This document shows positions 55,780 through 64,000 of a stretch of DNA of 64,000 nt, in pieces (the stretch's first letter is position 1; each line of letters begins with the position of its first letter). Location: the NCBI GenBank assembly GCA_900319225.1, contig ONNV01000004.1:62001-126000 (forward strand). Direction: 5' to 3'. The stretch is from an uncultured Prevotellaceae bacterium (GTDB taxonomy: Bacteria > Bacteroidota > Bacteroidia > Bacteroidales > Bacteroidaceae). A program made the translations under genes and the position numbers. The notes under the pieces were generated by a model that saw only the letters and a list, made by a program, of their open reading frames with translations, was not told the origin of the DNA and made no database searches.

Positions 55780-56922
55780 TTACTTGATGCCAAGCTTCTT
55801 TCTGATATCCTTGGGTATGGCGTCCTTATGTACCAGGATGTTTATGGTCTTGTAGGCTACATAGGCGTCGCTGGCATACCAGATTCCGTTGTTTCCGGCG
55901 GTGGTGTTCCATGAGTTCTTGACCATGAAATACTCCTTGCCGTTCTGGTCCTTGGCAATACCGAATATCTGCATGCCGTGGTCATCGGTGGTCTCCCAGT
56001 TGTCATAACCCTCCTGACGCATCTCCTGGGTGATTGCCTTCTCGTCACCCGGCTCACGCAGGATCTTGTTCTCCTTGTCCTCATCGGTGGGGATCACGCA
56101 GATGGCGGGTTTGGAACGCAGGAATCCGGTCTCGGATACATCGGCACCCCAGGCAAATGTGTAACCGGTCTTGATGGCATTGTGCATGACCTGCATGAAC
56201 TCGTCAAGCGGCAGGTTGTATGACGATGCCCAGCGCCAGTTGTCCTGGATCTCTATGATGAACTGCTCATAGAAGGGGTGGTGGGTGAATGATGTGAGTG
56301 ATACGTAATCATCCATGTTGAGTCCCAGGGATGCTGCGTATGACTGTGGGGTATACTCCTTTCCGTTGTAAGTGAATTTCTCAGGGCACTCACCTATGTA
56401 GGCATCATAGATCCCTGAGAATCCTTTCTGCCATACATCGGTCAGTTTCTTCTGGCTGCCTTTGGCAAGTGCGTCCACGTAAGCCTTTGCCACAGCGGTA
56501 AGCTCTGTGTGGTTGATGCGCTCGCTCTTGTAGAGCTTTCCGGGCATGACCTCCTGCGGAACCATACCGTAGTTCTTCCAGCAGTAGAGCACGTCGTAGA
56601 AACTGCCGCCCTGGGCAAATTCTATGTCTCCATGCAGGCGTACGGCGGCCTTGGCGCGGTCCTCCATGGTCTTGTGAACCACGAACATCTCGGCCAGGTC
56701 ATGCTCGCCCTTGCCTATTCGTAACAGCTCGGACTCAAAGAAACCGATTGATGAGAATGACCAGCAGGTTCCTGACTGGGCCTGGTCCTTGACCGATGTT
56801 ATGGCAAGTGAATCAACTGTGGTGAATACGTATCCTCTTGGCTTGGCAGGTTGTTCTGTCTCCTGTGCGTAGACGGCAGTGCAGGCCAGAATGAGTGACG
56901 CTGCGATAAATGCTTTCTTCAT
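55780..56922 (-). CDS. Secreted C1-family cysteine peptidase (PepC/bleomycin hydrolase-like)
   Basis: 380 aa with signal peptide MKKAFIAASLILACTAVYAQ. The papain-type active site is complete: Gln and Cys in KDQAQSGTCWSFSSIGFFES, His in WETTDDHGMQIFGIA and Asn in MVKNSWNT. The layout with a long insert between Cys and His matches C1B aminopeptidase C. The family is cytosolic in many bacteria, but this copy has a signal peptide, as usual in Bacteroidetes, so it probably acts in the periplasm or at the surface on peptides. Monocistronic with its own terminator. Confidence 0.85.
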   Translation of the reverse strand: MKKAFIAASLILACTAVYAQETEQPAKPRGYVFTTVDSLAITSVKDQAQSGTCWSFSSIGFFESELLRIGKGEHDLAEMFVVHKTMEDRAKAAVRLHGDIEFAQGGSFYDVLYCWKNYGMVPQEVMPGKLYKSERINHTELTAVAKAYVDALAKGSQKKLTDVWQKGFSGIYDAYIGECPEKFTYNGKEYTPQSYAASLGLNMDDYVSLTSFTHHPFYEQFIIEIQDNWRWASSYNLPLDEFMQVMHNAIKTGYTFAWGADVSETGFLRSKPAICVIPTDEDKENKILREPGDEKAITQEMRQEGYDNWETTDDHGMQIFGIAKDQNGKEYFMVKNSWNTTAGNNGIWYASDAYVAYKTINILVHKDAIPKDIRKKLGIK

Positions 56923-57040
56923 ACCTAAAACTTGTGATTTTTTGATTTTCGTGATGCCAAATGTATTCTTTTTGCTCCATTAATCAAAGTTTAAAGACTT
57001 AAAAACGCTATATTCGCGCCGGAATTTCCATGTAGGACAA

Positions 57041-58144
57041 ATGCAGTACCGATCTCATTCTGATGACAACATACTGATACAGACCTCCGGATGCCTTGAT
57101 TCAGAAGGCATTGCCCTGGAGTCATGCTCCGTGCTGTCACTTAGGGATGCCATGATGCCTTTCCTGGAGCAGATGGAACTGCTGCTGGAGAACCTGCATG
57201 GAGTGATATCTTCTTGCGGAACTCCCGTATTTGTACGTTTCTTTCTTAGTGATCCGGCCAATCAGGCGGCAGTCTTGAACGGTCGTTTGGATCTGGATTG
57301 CCCGGTTTCGGTTATCGGCCAGACACCCCTTAATGGAACCAAGATTGCGGCTATGGTGTGGTGCAGGAGGGCAGCCGCCGTGGCCCGCTTATCGGACCGT
57401 ATGTGCAAGGTGACTGAGAGGGGGATTGATGAATACTGGTACACGGGCGGCCTGTCTGATGCCGACGGTTCATACTGTCAGACCGTAGCCCTGCTGGATG
57501 ACCTGGCAGGCAGTCTGCAGGCTCAGGGTCTTACGCTGCGTGACAACTGCATGCGCACCTGGCTGTTCGTTCAGAACATTGATGTCAATTACAAGGGTGT
57601 GGTTGACGGCCGTAATGATGTCTTTGACAATCATGACCTTACAGCCCGTACCCATTTCATATCCAGTACCGGAATAGAGGGACGTACGGCAAACCATATC
57701 AATAAAGTGATGCTTGATGCCGTTGCGGTATCGGGCGCCGGGGTGGGTGTCAAGTTCCTGTACGGACAGAGTCATCTTAACCGCACATCAGAGTACGGCG
57801 TAAGGTTTGAGCGCGGTACCGAGATTGATTACCCGGACCGCAAGCATGTCTATATTTCGGGCACTGCCAGCATAGACAACAAGGGGCAGATCATGTATGA
57901 TGATGATATAGTTCGCCAGACCGCCCGCATGATTGAGAATGTGGAGGTCCTGCTCTCTGAGTCCGGCTGTAGTTTTGCCGATGTTGCGGCCATGACAGTC
58001 TATCTGCGTGATCCGTCAGATTACGCAGTTGTAAACCGCATATTCAGCGAGCGCTTTCCAAATCACCCGCGTGTCATCACCCAGGCACCCGTCTGCCGTC
58101 CCGGCTGGCTTATAGAGATGGAGTGCGTGGCTATATCCTGCTGA
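57041..58144 (+). CDS. Tandem Rid/YjgF-like protein, chorismatase-like layout
   Basis: 367 aa. The C-terminal 120 residues have the Rid fold: HVYISGTASIDNKGQIMYDD, EVLLSESGCSFADVAAMTVYL and IFSERFPNHPRVIT, with an Arg at the position of the RidA catalytic arginine. The middle part (GGLSDADGSYCQTVALLDDL and DNCMRTWLFVQNID) looks like a second, diverged Rid-like unit, and the N-terminal 110 residues a third. Chorismatases of the FkbO/Hyg5/XanB2 type have this triple layout and a similar VSGTAS motif. Either a Rid deaminase-like enzyme or a chorismatase-like hydrolase is possible; I cannot decide. It has a candidate -7 box TATATTCG about 30 bp upstream and is convergent with rubredoxin. Confidence 0.6.
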   Translation: MQYRSHSDDNILIQTSGCLDSEGIALESCSVLSLRDAMMPFLEQMELLLENLHGVISSCGTPVFVRFFLSDPANQAAVLNGRLDLDCPVSVIGQTPLNGTKIAAMVWCRRAAAVARLSDRMCKVTERGIDEYWYTGGLSDADGSYCQTVALLDDLAGSLQAQGLTLRDNCMRTWLFVQNIDVNYKGVVDGRNDVFDNHDLTARTHFISSTGIEGRTANHINKVMLDAVAVSGAGVGVKFLYGQSHLNRTSEYGVRFERGTEIDYPDRKHVYISGTASIDNKGQIMYDDDIVRQTARMIENVEVLLSESGCSFADVAAMTVYLRDPSDYAVVNRIFSERFPNHPRVITQAPVCRPGWLIEMECVAISC

Positions 58145-58146
58145 TT

Positions 58147-58305
58147 TCAGGCTTTTGAGAACTGGTCTTTACCGGCTCCGCAGAGAGGGCAAACCCAATC
58201 ATCGGGAAGGTCCTCAAATGATGTTCCGGGAGCGATGCCGCTGTCGGGATCGCCTACTGCGGGATCGTACTCGTATCCGCACAGGTCACATACGTACTTA
58301 CTCAT
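58147..58305 (-). CDS. rub: Rubredoxin
   Basis: A 52-aa gene, too short for most automatic calls. It starts [19 protein letters not shown] and has [11 protein letters not shown] near the end: the two CxxCG iron knuckles of rubredoxin, with the conserved [19 protein letters not shown] core. It carries one electron on a single Fe and typically serves rubrerythrin or related peroxide/superoxide-reducing enzymes in anaerobes. It follows the epimerase start region on the other side by 5 bp (58311 is the epimerase stop), so it lies upstream of neither partner reductase in this window. Confidence 0.95.
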   Translation of the reverse strand: MSKYVCDLCGYEYDPAVGDPDSGIAPGTSFEDLPDDWVCPLCGAGKDQFSKA

Positions 58306-58310
58306 AATCA

Positions 58311-59351
58311 TTAAGGTTTTAATGGGTTAAGGTCAGATTTGAACCACTCTATGAATTTGCCTATTCCCTCATGCAGGGTGGTGGTGGGCTTGTAGCCGCA
58401 CTCACGCTCCAGTTTGGAGGTATCGGCATAGGTCTTAAGTACATCGCCCTGCTGCATGGGCAGGAATATCTTGTTTGCCTCAACGCCCAGAGCCGTCTCA
58501 ATCTCATTTATGAAATCCATAAGCTGTACGGGCTTGGAGCAACCTATATTATATATCTTCCAAGGGACGTTGTTGGGACAGGCCTCGGCGTCCGGCTTGC
58601 GGTCAATCACCTGGATTGTGCCCTCAACTATGTCATCAATGTATGTGAAGTCGCGGCTCAGGTTACCGTTGTTGAATACCTTGATGGGCTCTCCCTTGCT
58701 GATAGCCGTGGCAAAGAGCATGGGTGCCATGTCGGGGCGGCCCCACGGACCGTATACGGTAAAGAACCTGAGGCCGGTTGTGGGCAGGCCGTAGAGCTTG
58801 CTGTATGAGTGGGCCATGAGCTCATTTGCCTTCTTGGTGGCGGCGTAGAGGCTTACCGGGTTGTCCACACGGTCGTCCTCACTGAACGGAACCTTGTCAT
58901 TCATTCCGTAGACCGATGATGATGACGCGTATACCAGATGCTTCACCTCATTGTTGCGGCAGCACTCCAGTACGTTCATGAATCCCACCAGGTTGCTGTC
59001 CAGATAGGCATAGGGGTTGGTTATGGAGTAACGTACTCCGGCCTGGGCTGCCAGGTTGACCACGATATCAAATTTCTCCTGCTGGAAGAACTCCGTCATC
59101 TGACCGCGGTCGGCCAGGTCCATCTTTATGAATCGGTAGTTGGTGAATCGGGTACTTTCGCGGACGGAGCCGTCAATATACCGGCCGCTGTGGGATACTA
59201 TTCCGCACTGAGCCAGACGTCCCAACTTAAGGCGAATGTCATAATAATCATTTATGTTGTCAAGTCCTACGACTTCATCTCCGCGCTCAGCCAGACGGTA
59301 AGCCAGTTTTGACCCGATGAATCCGGCCGCTCCAGTAACAAGTATCTTCAT
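58311..59351 (-). CDS. NAD-dependent epimerase, UDP-glucuronate 4-epimerase-like
   Basis: I chose ATG 59351 ([20 protein letters not shown]), 346 aa; upstream codons in frame overlap the -7 box. Extended SDR fold: [12 protein letters not shown] for [14 protein letters not shown], catalytic Ser-Tyr-Lys in YASSSSVYG and [16 protein letters not shown], then [16 protein letters not shown] and [14 protein letters not shown] typical of UDP-GlcA 4-epimerases. It would make UDP-galacturonate for surface polysaccharide. The rubredoxin gene starts 5 bp after its stop on the same strand, so the two may be co-transcribed. Confidence 0.87.
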   Translation of the reverse strand: MKILVTGAAGFIGSKLAYRLAERGDEVVGLDNINDYYDIRLKLGRLAQCGIVSHSGRYIDGSVRESTRFTNYRFIKMDLADRGQMTEFFQQEKFDIVVNLAAQAGVRYSITNPYAYLDSNLVGFMNVLECCRNNEVKHLVYASSSSVYGMNDKVPFSEDDRVDNPVSLYAATKKANELMAHSYSKLYGLPTTGLRFFTVYGPWGRPDMAPMLFATAISKGEPIKVFNNGNLSRDFTYIDDIVEGTIQVIDRKPDAEACPNNVPWKIYNIGCSKPVQLMDFINEIETALGVEANKIFLPMQQGDVLKTYADTSKLERECGYKPTTTLHEGIGKFIEWFKSDLNPLKP

Positions 59352-59370
59352 CCTTATTTCGTTTGATATG

Positions 59371-59378
59371 CAAATATA
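59371..59378 (-). promoter_or_regulatory. -7 box of the epimerase gene (minus strand)
   Basis: TATATTTG on the minus strand, 20 bp before ATG 59351. The expected -33 region falls in the inverted repeat that starts at 59396. Confidence 0.55.
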
Positions 59379-59395
59379 CAAAAAGGGCTCAAAAA

Positions 59396-59496
59396 GGGGC
59401 ACAAAAGGGACGGTTCTATCTGTGCCCTTAAGAAAAGGTTGAAAATAGTTGATTCAAATCAAAAGGGCACAGATAGAACCGTCCCTTTTGTGCCCC
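59396..59496. repeat. Dispersed inverted repeat, GGGACGGTTCT family, copy 4
   Basis: Arms 59396-59429 and 59463-59496 are perfect 34-bp reverse complements. The arm sequence is almost the same as that of copy 3 (one base differs: AAAAGGG for AAAGGGG), but the loop is only 33 nt and AT-rich. Confidence 0.95.
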
Positions 59497-59588
59497 TATT
59501 GCCGGCTTCCTGACAAAATGAATACAAATATGTCCGGATGTTGCATATTTATGCTCAAACAGGGGCGGAAAATGCCGAATTCTGACGT

Positions 59589-59619
59589 TTATGCATAGCA
59601 TTATGAATTATTTGCATAA
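59589..59619 (+). promoter_or_regulatory. Inverted repeat upstream of gdhA
   Basis: TTATGCA (59589-59595) and TGCATAA (59613-59619) enclose ATGAATTAT. The same TTATGCAT/ATGCATAA arms and ATGAATTAT core occur at the C10 protease promoter (15469-15522), so the two may share a regulator. Confidence 0.4.
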
Positions 59620-59644
59620 ATTACGTGAAAAATTTTGCGCATTC

Positions 59645-59676
59645 TTTGCTCGTTTTGATGACAAATAGTAACTTTG
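59645..59676 (+). promoter_or_regulatory. gdhA promoter
   Basis: TTTG (59645-59648) and TAACTTTG (59669-59676) with a 20-nt spacer fit the Bacteroidetes consensus and place the transcript start about 65 nt upstream of ATG 59749. Confidence 0.7.
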
Positions 59677-59748
59677 CGAGCGGTTTTGATAACAAATTCA
59701 CATATTTGGAGCAGAAATCATACAAATTACATAAATTCACTCAAAATT

Positions 59749-61104
59749 ATGGACAAACAGGTTAAGAATTACGTTGACAAATTCATGGCTGAGTTGATCG
59801 CCAAGAATCCCGGTGAGAAAGAATTCCACCAGGCAGTTAAGGAGGTTGTAGAGAGCGTTGCCCCTTACATCCTTCAGAATCCTTACCTCCTGGATCAGAA
59901 GATCATGGAGCGTATTGTAGAGCCTGAGAGAGTAATCATGTTCCGTGTTCCTTGGATGGATGACAAAGGTGAGATTCACGTAAACCGCGGTTTCCGCGTT
60001 CAGATGAACAGCGCCATTGGCCCGTACAAAGGCGGTGTACGTTTCCACTCAAGCGTTAACCTGAGCATCATGAAGTTCCTTGCTTTCGAGCAGACCTTCA
60101 AGAACAGCCTTACCACTCTGCCTATGGGTGGTGCCAAGGGTGGTTCAGACTTCAGCCCGCGTGGCAAGTCAGACGCTGAGGTAATGCGTTTCTGCCAGAG
60201 CTTCATCAACGAGCTCTATCGTCATATCGGTCCTGACACCGACGTACCTGCTGGTGATATAGGTGTAGGTGGTCGTGAGGTTGGTTTCATGTTCGGTCAG
60301 TACAAGAAGCTCAAGAACGAGTGGACTGGTACTTATACCGGTAAGGGTCAGTGCTGGGGCGGTAGCCTCCTGCGTCCTGAGGCAACCGGTTACGGTGCTT
60401 GCTACTTTGCTCAGGATATGCTTGCTACACGCGGCAAGAGCTTCAAGGGCCAGACAGTTGTTATCTCAGGTTCAGGTAACGTTGCACAGTTCGCTGCCGA
60501 GAAGGCTATGCGTCTTGGCGCCAAGGTTGTTACCTTCTCAGATTCAAACGGTTACATCTACGATCCCGAGGGCATGACCGAGGAGAAGATCGCTTATGTA
60601 AAGAACCTCAAGAACGTTATCCGTGGCCGTATCAAGGAGTATGTAAAGCAGTATCCTAACGCCAAGTACTTTGAGGGCGAGCGTCCTTGGGGCGTTAAGT
60701 GCGACATCGCTATGCCTTGCGCTACCCAGAACGAGATCGAGCTTAAGGATGCTGAGAAGCTGGTTGCCAACGGTTGCTACTGCGTAACTGAGGGTGCTAA
60801 CATGCCTACCACTCCTGATGCAATCGCTCTGTTCCAGAAGAACAAGATGCTGTACTCACCCGGTAAGGCTTCTAACGCCGGTGGTGTATCAACATCAGGT
60901 CTTGAGATGTCACAGAACTCAATGCGTCTCAAGTGGACCGCTGAGGAGGTTGACGAGAAGCTGCATCGCATCATGTCAGATATCCACGCTGCCTGCGTTA
61001 AGTACGGTACCGAGGAGGATGGCTACATCAACTACGTGAAGGGTGCTAACATCGCTGGATTTATCAAGGTTGCTAACGCTATGTGCGAGCAGGGTCTTGT
61101 ATAA
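59749..61104 (+). CDS. gdhA: NADP-type glutamate dehydrogenase
   Basis: I chose ATG 59749 (MDKQVKNYVDKFMAELI), 451 aa; the frame is open further upstream, but that would include the -7 box. Hexameric GDH signatures: GPYKGGVRFHSSVNLSIMK, the catalytic Lys130 in PMGGAKGGSDF, GPDTDVPAGDIGVGGREVG, and the Rossmann motif VISGSGNVAQFAAEK. It interconverts 2-oxoglutarate plus ammonia and glutamate, the main ammonia-assimilation reaction in many gut Bacteroidales. Codons are strongly biased to those of highly expressed genes. A hairpin terminator follows. Confidence 0.95.
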   Translation: MDKQVKNYVDKFMAELIAKNPGEKEFHQAVKEVVESVAPYILQNPYLLDQKIMERIVEPERVIMFRVPWMDDKGEIHVNRGFRVQMNSAIGPYKGGVRFHSSVNLSIMKFLAFEQTFKNSLTTLPMGGAKGGSDFSPRGKSDAEVMRFCQSFINELYRHIGPDTDVPAGDIGVGGREVGFMFGQYKKLKNEWTGTYTGKGQCWGGSLLRPEATGYGACYFAQDMLATRGKSFKGQTVVISGSGNVAQFAAEKAMRLGAKVVTFSDSNGYIYDPEGMTEEKIAYVKNLKNVIRGRIKEYVKQYPNAKYFEGERPWGVKCDIAMPCATQNEIELKDAEKLVANGCYCVTEGANMPTTPDAIALFQKNKMLYSPGKASNAGGVSTSGLEMSQNSMRLKWTAEEVDEKLHRIMSDIHAACVKYGTEEDGYINYVKGANIAGFIKVANAMCEQGLV

Positions 61105-61123
61105 TACCTTATAAATTGATAAT

Positions 61124-61158
61124 TTTGGGCTGGCTTAGAGATTCTGGGCCGGCCCAAA
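61124..61158 (+). terminator. Terminator after gdhA
   Basis: TTTGGGCTGGC (61124-61134) pairs with GCCGGCCCAAA (61148-61158), one mismatch, followed by TTATTTATT. The T-run is weak but the position, 20 bp after the stop, fits. Confidence 0.65.
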
Positions 61159-61168
61159 TTATTTATTG

Positions 61169-64000
61169 ATGATGGAAGAGAATGAAAGACATAACGTGGA
61201 GTTGATGTCCCGCAGGATACGCCGTATCCTGTTGGTATGTAACAACTATGACAGCTATACCCTTGAGGAGGACGGACACATAGAGGCTCAGATTGCCGAG
61301 GACTATGCATCCCTGAACCTGAGCAACCCGCCTGAAATCGTAAGGGCCGAGACTACATTCGAGGCTCTGGAGAAGGTACGTGAAGGAGAGCGTTTTGACC
61401 TTGTCATAACCATGTATAACGTGGGTGAGGTGAGCGTGTTTGATTTCTCCTGCCAGCTTAAGTCCATCGCTCCCGATACTCCCATCGTGCTGCTGGCATC
61501 ATTCTCACGTGAGATATACCACCGCATCCAGGATCATGACACATCGGCCATTGACTGGTTTTTCTGCTGGAACAACTCCACAGACCTTATCATTGCCATC
61601 ATCAAACTGCTTGAGGACCGCATGAATGCTGAGCATGACATCCTGGAGGAGGGTGTTCGTGCCATTCTTCTCATAGAGGACTCGGTACGTTATTATTCCA
61701 GTTACCTGCCTACGCTTTACCGTCTGGTTCTGCGCCAGAACAGTGATGCCATCAGTGACACGCTCAATGAGAAGCAGCAGATAGCCCGTAAACGTTCGCG
61801 TCCCAAAATCCTTATGGCAAGCTGCTATGACGATGCGGTGGAACTCTATGAGCGTTACAAACAGAATATACTGGGTGTGATATCGGACATAGGTTTCGTA
61901 GTTCACCGCGACGATCCCCCTGAGAAAGAGAAACTGGATGCGGGCATAGACCTGTGCCATCATATACGTAAGGATAATCCCACCATGCCCATACTGATGC
62001 AATCGTCGCAGGAGAGCATGCGTGAGGTGGCCCGCGAGCTGGGTGTGGGCTTTGTGCTCAAGACATCCAAGACGCTGACCCATGACCTGTCGGAGTACAT
62101 AGGCCGGGAGTTCGGATTTGGTGATTTTGTGGTTACAGACCCGCAGACGGGCGAGGAACTCTTCCGTGCCAAGGACTTGTACGGATTTGAGAAGATAATC
62201 AAGGAGATATCGGACAGTGATTTTCGCCGTCTAAGTGACAAGAATTATATCTCCCGATGGCTCTTTGCACGCGGCCTCTTTTCACTTGGCAAGCAGCTGC
62301 GTCCGCTCACCATCCGTGATGACTCTGACCTGCCCGAGATACGCCGCTTGAACCTGAGTATCATCCATGACTTCCGCATCATGCAGGGAGTGGGAGTGGT
62401 AGCCAGGTTTAACCCCGCCACATACAATGACACAATAAGGTTCTCTCGTCTGGGCTCCGGATCGCTGGGAGGTAAGGGCCGTGGCCTGGCGTTCCTCAAT
62501 CACGTTCTGGTAAAGTATGACATGTATGACAAGTATGAGGACGTGCGCATAACGGTTCCGCGTACACTTGTCATCACCACCGAGTATTTTGACCGTTTCA
62601 TCATAGACAACGGCCTCCAGTATGTGATCAATTCCGATATCTCAGACTCCGAGATACTGTCAGAGTTTGTGGCATCGACCCTGCCTCAGGAACTGACCGA
62701 TGCGCTCAAGGTGTTCATACACAAGGTACGCAAGCCTCTGGCCGTACGTTCATCATCCAAGCTTGAGGATTCTTACTACCAGCCCTTTGCGGGTGTCTAC
62801 TCCACCTATATGATTCCCCGCACGGAGAATGAGGACCAGCAGCTCAGGCTGCTCTCCAAGGCAATCAAGAGCGTATATGCATCCATATTCTACGCATCGT
62901 CACGTAGCTACATCACCGCTACGGCCAATATGATATCCGAGGAGAAGATGGCCATCATCCTGCAGGAGATATGCGGCAGCAGCGACCAGGGTTATTTCTT
63001 CCCCACACTCTCAGGTGTAGCCCGCTCCGTGAACTTTTATCCCATAGGTCATGAGAAGGCCGAGGACGGTATCGTGAAGGTGGCGTTCGGTCTGGGTAAG
63101 GCCGTTGTGGACGGCGACCTGGTGCTCCGATTCTCGCCCAAGTACCCCAAGCACGTGTTGCAGACATCAACCATTGAGCAGGTAATGACCGAGACCCAGA
63201 AGCAGATGTTCGCCTTGAACCTGAATCCGGAGAAGTTCAAGACATCAATCGATGATGCCGTGAACCTGGAGCATCTGGACATATCGGCCTGTGAGAAGTT
63301 CCGCAACCTTAAGTATGTGGTATCCACCTGGGATCTTGAGAATCAGCGAATGGTGGATTCGGCTTATCCTACCGGCCCCCGATTCGTGACGTTCGCCCAG
63401 ATGCTCAAATACAAGACATTCCCGCTGGCTGAGATTGTCCAGGACCTGCTTGACATTGCTGCACGTGAGATGAAATGCGGCGTTGAGATAGAGTTCGCGG
63501 CCGATCTGGACCGCGGCGGCGACTCCAACAAACTGCCCAAGTTCCAGGTGCTGCAGATACGCCCCATATCGGTTGACAGCCGTAACGTTGACGTGGACTG
63601 GGATGAGATTGATACCAGCGGCGCCATGCTCAAGTCAGACAGTGCGCTGGGTACAGGCTGGATAAAGGGTGTCCATGACGTGATATATCTCAAGAAAGAT
63701 GCGTTTGATACCCAGAAGACCACCGAGATGGGCCGCCAGCTTACCGCAATCAACACGCGTATGCGTACAGAGGGTAAGAATTATGTCCTGATAGGATTCG
63801 GCCGATGGGGTTCCAGTATCCCGTCATTAGGCGTTCCGGTGCAGTGGAGCAACATATCCGAAGCAAAGGTCATAGTGGAGTGCAGCCTTGAGGATTTCCG
63901 CGTGGACCCCAGCCAGGGAACCCATTTCTTCCAGAACCTTACATCGTTTAACGCCGGCTACATAAATGTTGATCCTTACGGAGGCAAAGGTGATGTGATG
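61169..64000 (+). CDS. Receiver-like plus PEP/pyruvate-binding (PEP synthase-like) protein, 3'-truncated
   Basis: From ATG 61169 (or 61172) the frame is open to the last base of the window, at least 943 codons. Residues about 10-135 look like a degenerate receiver (RRILLVCNNYDSYTL, FDLVITMYNVGEVSVFDFSC) and about 160-310 like a second (AILLIEDSVRYY, ILGVISDIGFVVH, MPILMQSSQESM). From about 430 an ATP-grasp/PPDK-N-like domain begins: RLGSGSLGGKGRGLAFLN, LAVRSSSKLEDSYYQPFAG and LQIRPIS match the nucleotide-binding part of PEP synthase. The phosphohistidine and PEP-binding domains, if present, lie beyond the window. Family members in Bacteroides are annotated as PEP synthase-like; whether this one makes PEP or has a signalling role is open. 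Confidence 0.75.
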   Translation, partial: MMEENERHNVELMSRRIRRILLVCNNYDSYTLEEDGHIEAQIAEDYASLNLSNPPEIVRAETTFEALEKVREGERFDLVITMYNVGEVSVFDFSCQLKSIAPDTPIVLLASFSREIYHRIQDHDTSAIDWFFCWNNSTDLIIAIIKLLEDRMNAEHDILEEGVRAILLIEDSVRYYSSYLPTLYRLVLRQNSDAISDTLNEKQQIARKRSRPKILMASCYDDAVELYERYKQNILGVISDIGFVVHRDDPPEKEKLDAGIDLCHHIRKDNPTMPILMQSSQESMREVARELGVGFVLKTSKTLTHDLSEYIGREFGFGDFVVTDPQTGEELFRAKDLYGFEKIIKEISDSDFRRLSDKNYISRWLFARGLFSLGKQLRPLTIRDDSDLPEIRRLNLSIIHDFRIMQGVGVVARFNPATYNDTIRFSRLGSGSLGGKGRGLAFLNHVLVKYDMYDKYEDVRITVPRTLVITTEYFDRFIIDNGLQYVINSDISDSEILSEFVASTLPQELTDALKVFIHKVRKPLAVRSSSKLEDSYYQPFAGVYSTYMIPRTENEDQQLRLLSKAIKSVYASIFYASSRSYITATANMISEEKMAIILQEICGSSDQGYFFPTLSGVARSVNFYPIGHEKAEDGIVKVAFGLGKAVVDGDLVLRFSPKYPKHVLQTSTIEQVMTETQKQMFALNLNPEKFKTSIDDAVNLEHLDISACEKFRNLKYVVSTWDLENQRMVDSAYPTGPRFVTFAQMLKYKTFPLAEIVQDLLDIAAREMKCGVEIEFAADLDRGGDSNKLPKFQVLQIRPISVDSRNVDVDWDEIDTSGAMLKSDSALGTGWIKGVHDVIYLKKDAFDTQKTTEMGRQLTAINTRMRTEGKNYVLIGFGRWGSSIPSLGVPVQWSNISEAKVIVECSLEDFRVDPSQGTHFFQNLTSFNAGYINVDPYGGKGDVM

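Noticed and set aside
59674-59748. Upstream in-frame start for gdhA
   Set aside because: It overlaps the -7 box TAACTTTG, and the protein similarity begins at MDKQVKN.

Overview
The window looks like chromosomal DNA of a gut or rumen Bacteroidales (Prevotella/Bacteroides relatives). Reasons: many start sites are preceded by the Bacteroidetes -7 box TAnnTTTG, sometimes with TTTG about 19-20 nt upstream; the families are typical (FimB/Mfa2 lipoprotein, 6-bladed beta-propeller lipoprotein, BtuG-like propeller, DUF4465, C10 protease, CE1 esterases, DUF5715, LytTR with a membrane domain); and lipoprotein signals are frequent. I saw no rRNA, tRNA, CRISPR array, transposase, integrase or phage gene. 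Both end genes are cut by the window.

Layout. 1-2.4 kb: C-terminal part of a large MG2-type surface protein. 2.5-7.8 kb: a hemicellulose-type cluster with two CE1-like esterases, a lipoprotein with a GQARPQGAP repeat and a GH43 enzyme. 7.9-19 kb: mixed housekeeping and envelope genes (Mfa2-like lipoprotein, membrane-anchored DUF5715 peptidase-like protein, ilvE, trmB, mrp, an SDR-aldehyde dehydrogenase pair, a C10 protease, cysK). 20.4-26.8 kb: a leucine/isoleucine operon, leuA-leuC-(leuD+citramalate synthase-like fusion)-leuB, behind a Leu/Ile-rich leader peptide with an attenuator. 26.8-32.6 kb: a propeller lipoprotein flanked by two structured palindromic elements, a DUF3237 protein, an orphan FecCD/BtuC permease, a third esterase and a 10-TM metal-exporter-like protein. 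32.5-38.7 kb: an AraC regulator divergent from a TolC-HlyD-ABC2-ABC2 efflux operon that lacks an ATPase. 38.8-40.3 kb: a membrane LytTR regulator and an AMP-ligase-like fragment. 40.3-46.4 kb: a minus-strand corrinoid-uptake operon (DUF4465 lipoprotein, BtuB, BtuG-like, BtuF) behind a cobalamin riboswitch. 46.4-51.2 kb: a CPA2 antiporter and a NatAB-type ABC exporter. 51.3-59.4 kb: SGNH hydrolase, recQ, recJ, a C1 peptidase, a Rid-like protein, rubredoxin and a UDP-glucuronate epimerase. 59.6-64 kb: NADP-glutamate dehydrogenase, then a long open gene with receiver-like and PEP-synthase-like domains that runs off the end.

The strongest unexplained signal is non-coding. Three copies (26785-27034, 28485-28662 and about 48768-48981) of a compound, multi-stem palindrome share single-stranded motifs and an apical hairpin. 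Between the first two copies, the outer 27-bp and inner 15-bp stems differ at 12 positions, and every change is matched on the opposite arm. A second family of dispersed perfect inverted repeats with core GGGACGGTTCT occurs at four places; one copy carries the third compound element in its loop.

Functional links. The Ile- and Leu-rich leader fits an operon that could make leucine and, through citramalate, the isoleucine precursor 2-oxobutyrate. Fusing the dehydratase small subunit to the citramalate synthase-like enzyme joins consecutive steps of that route. IlvE and glutamate dehydrogenase elsewhere in the window supply transamination and amino-group donors. The riboswitch operon gives outer-membrane capture and import of corrinoids; an inner-membrane BtuC-like permease sits 10 kb away, and no BtuD ATPase is visible.
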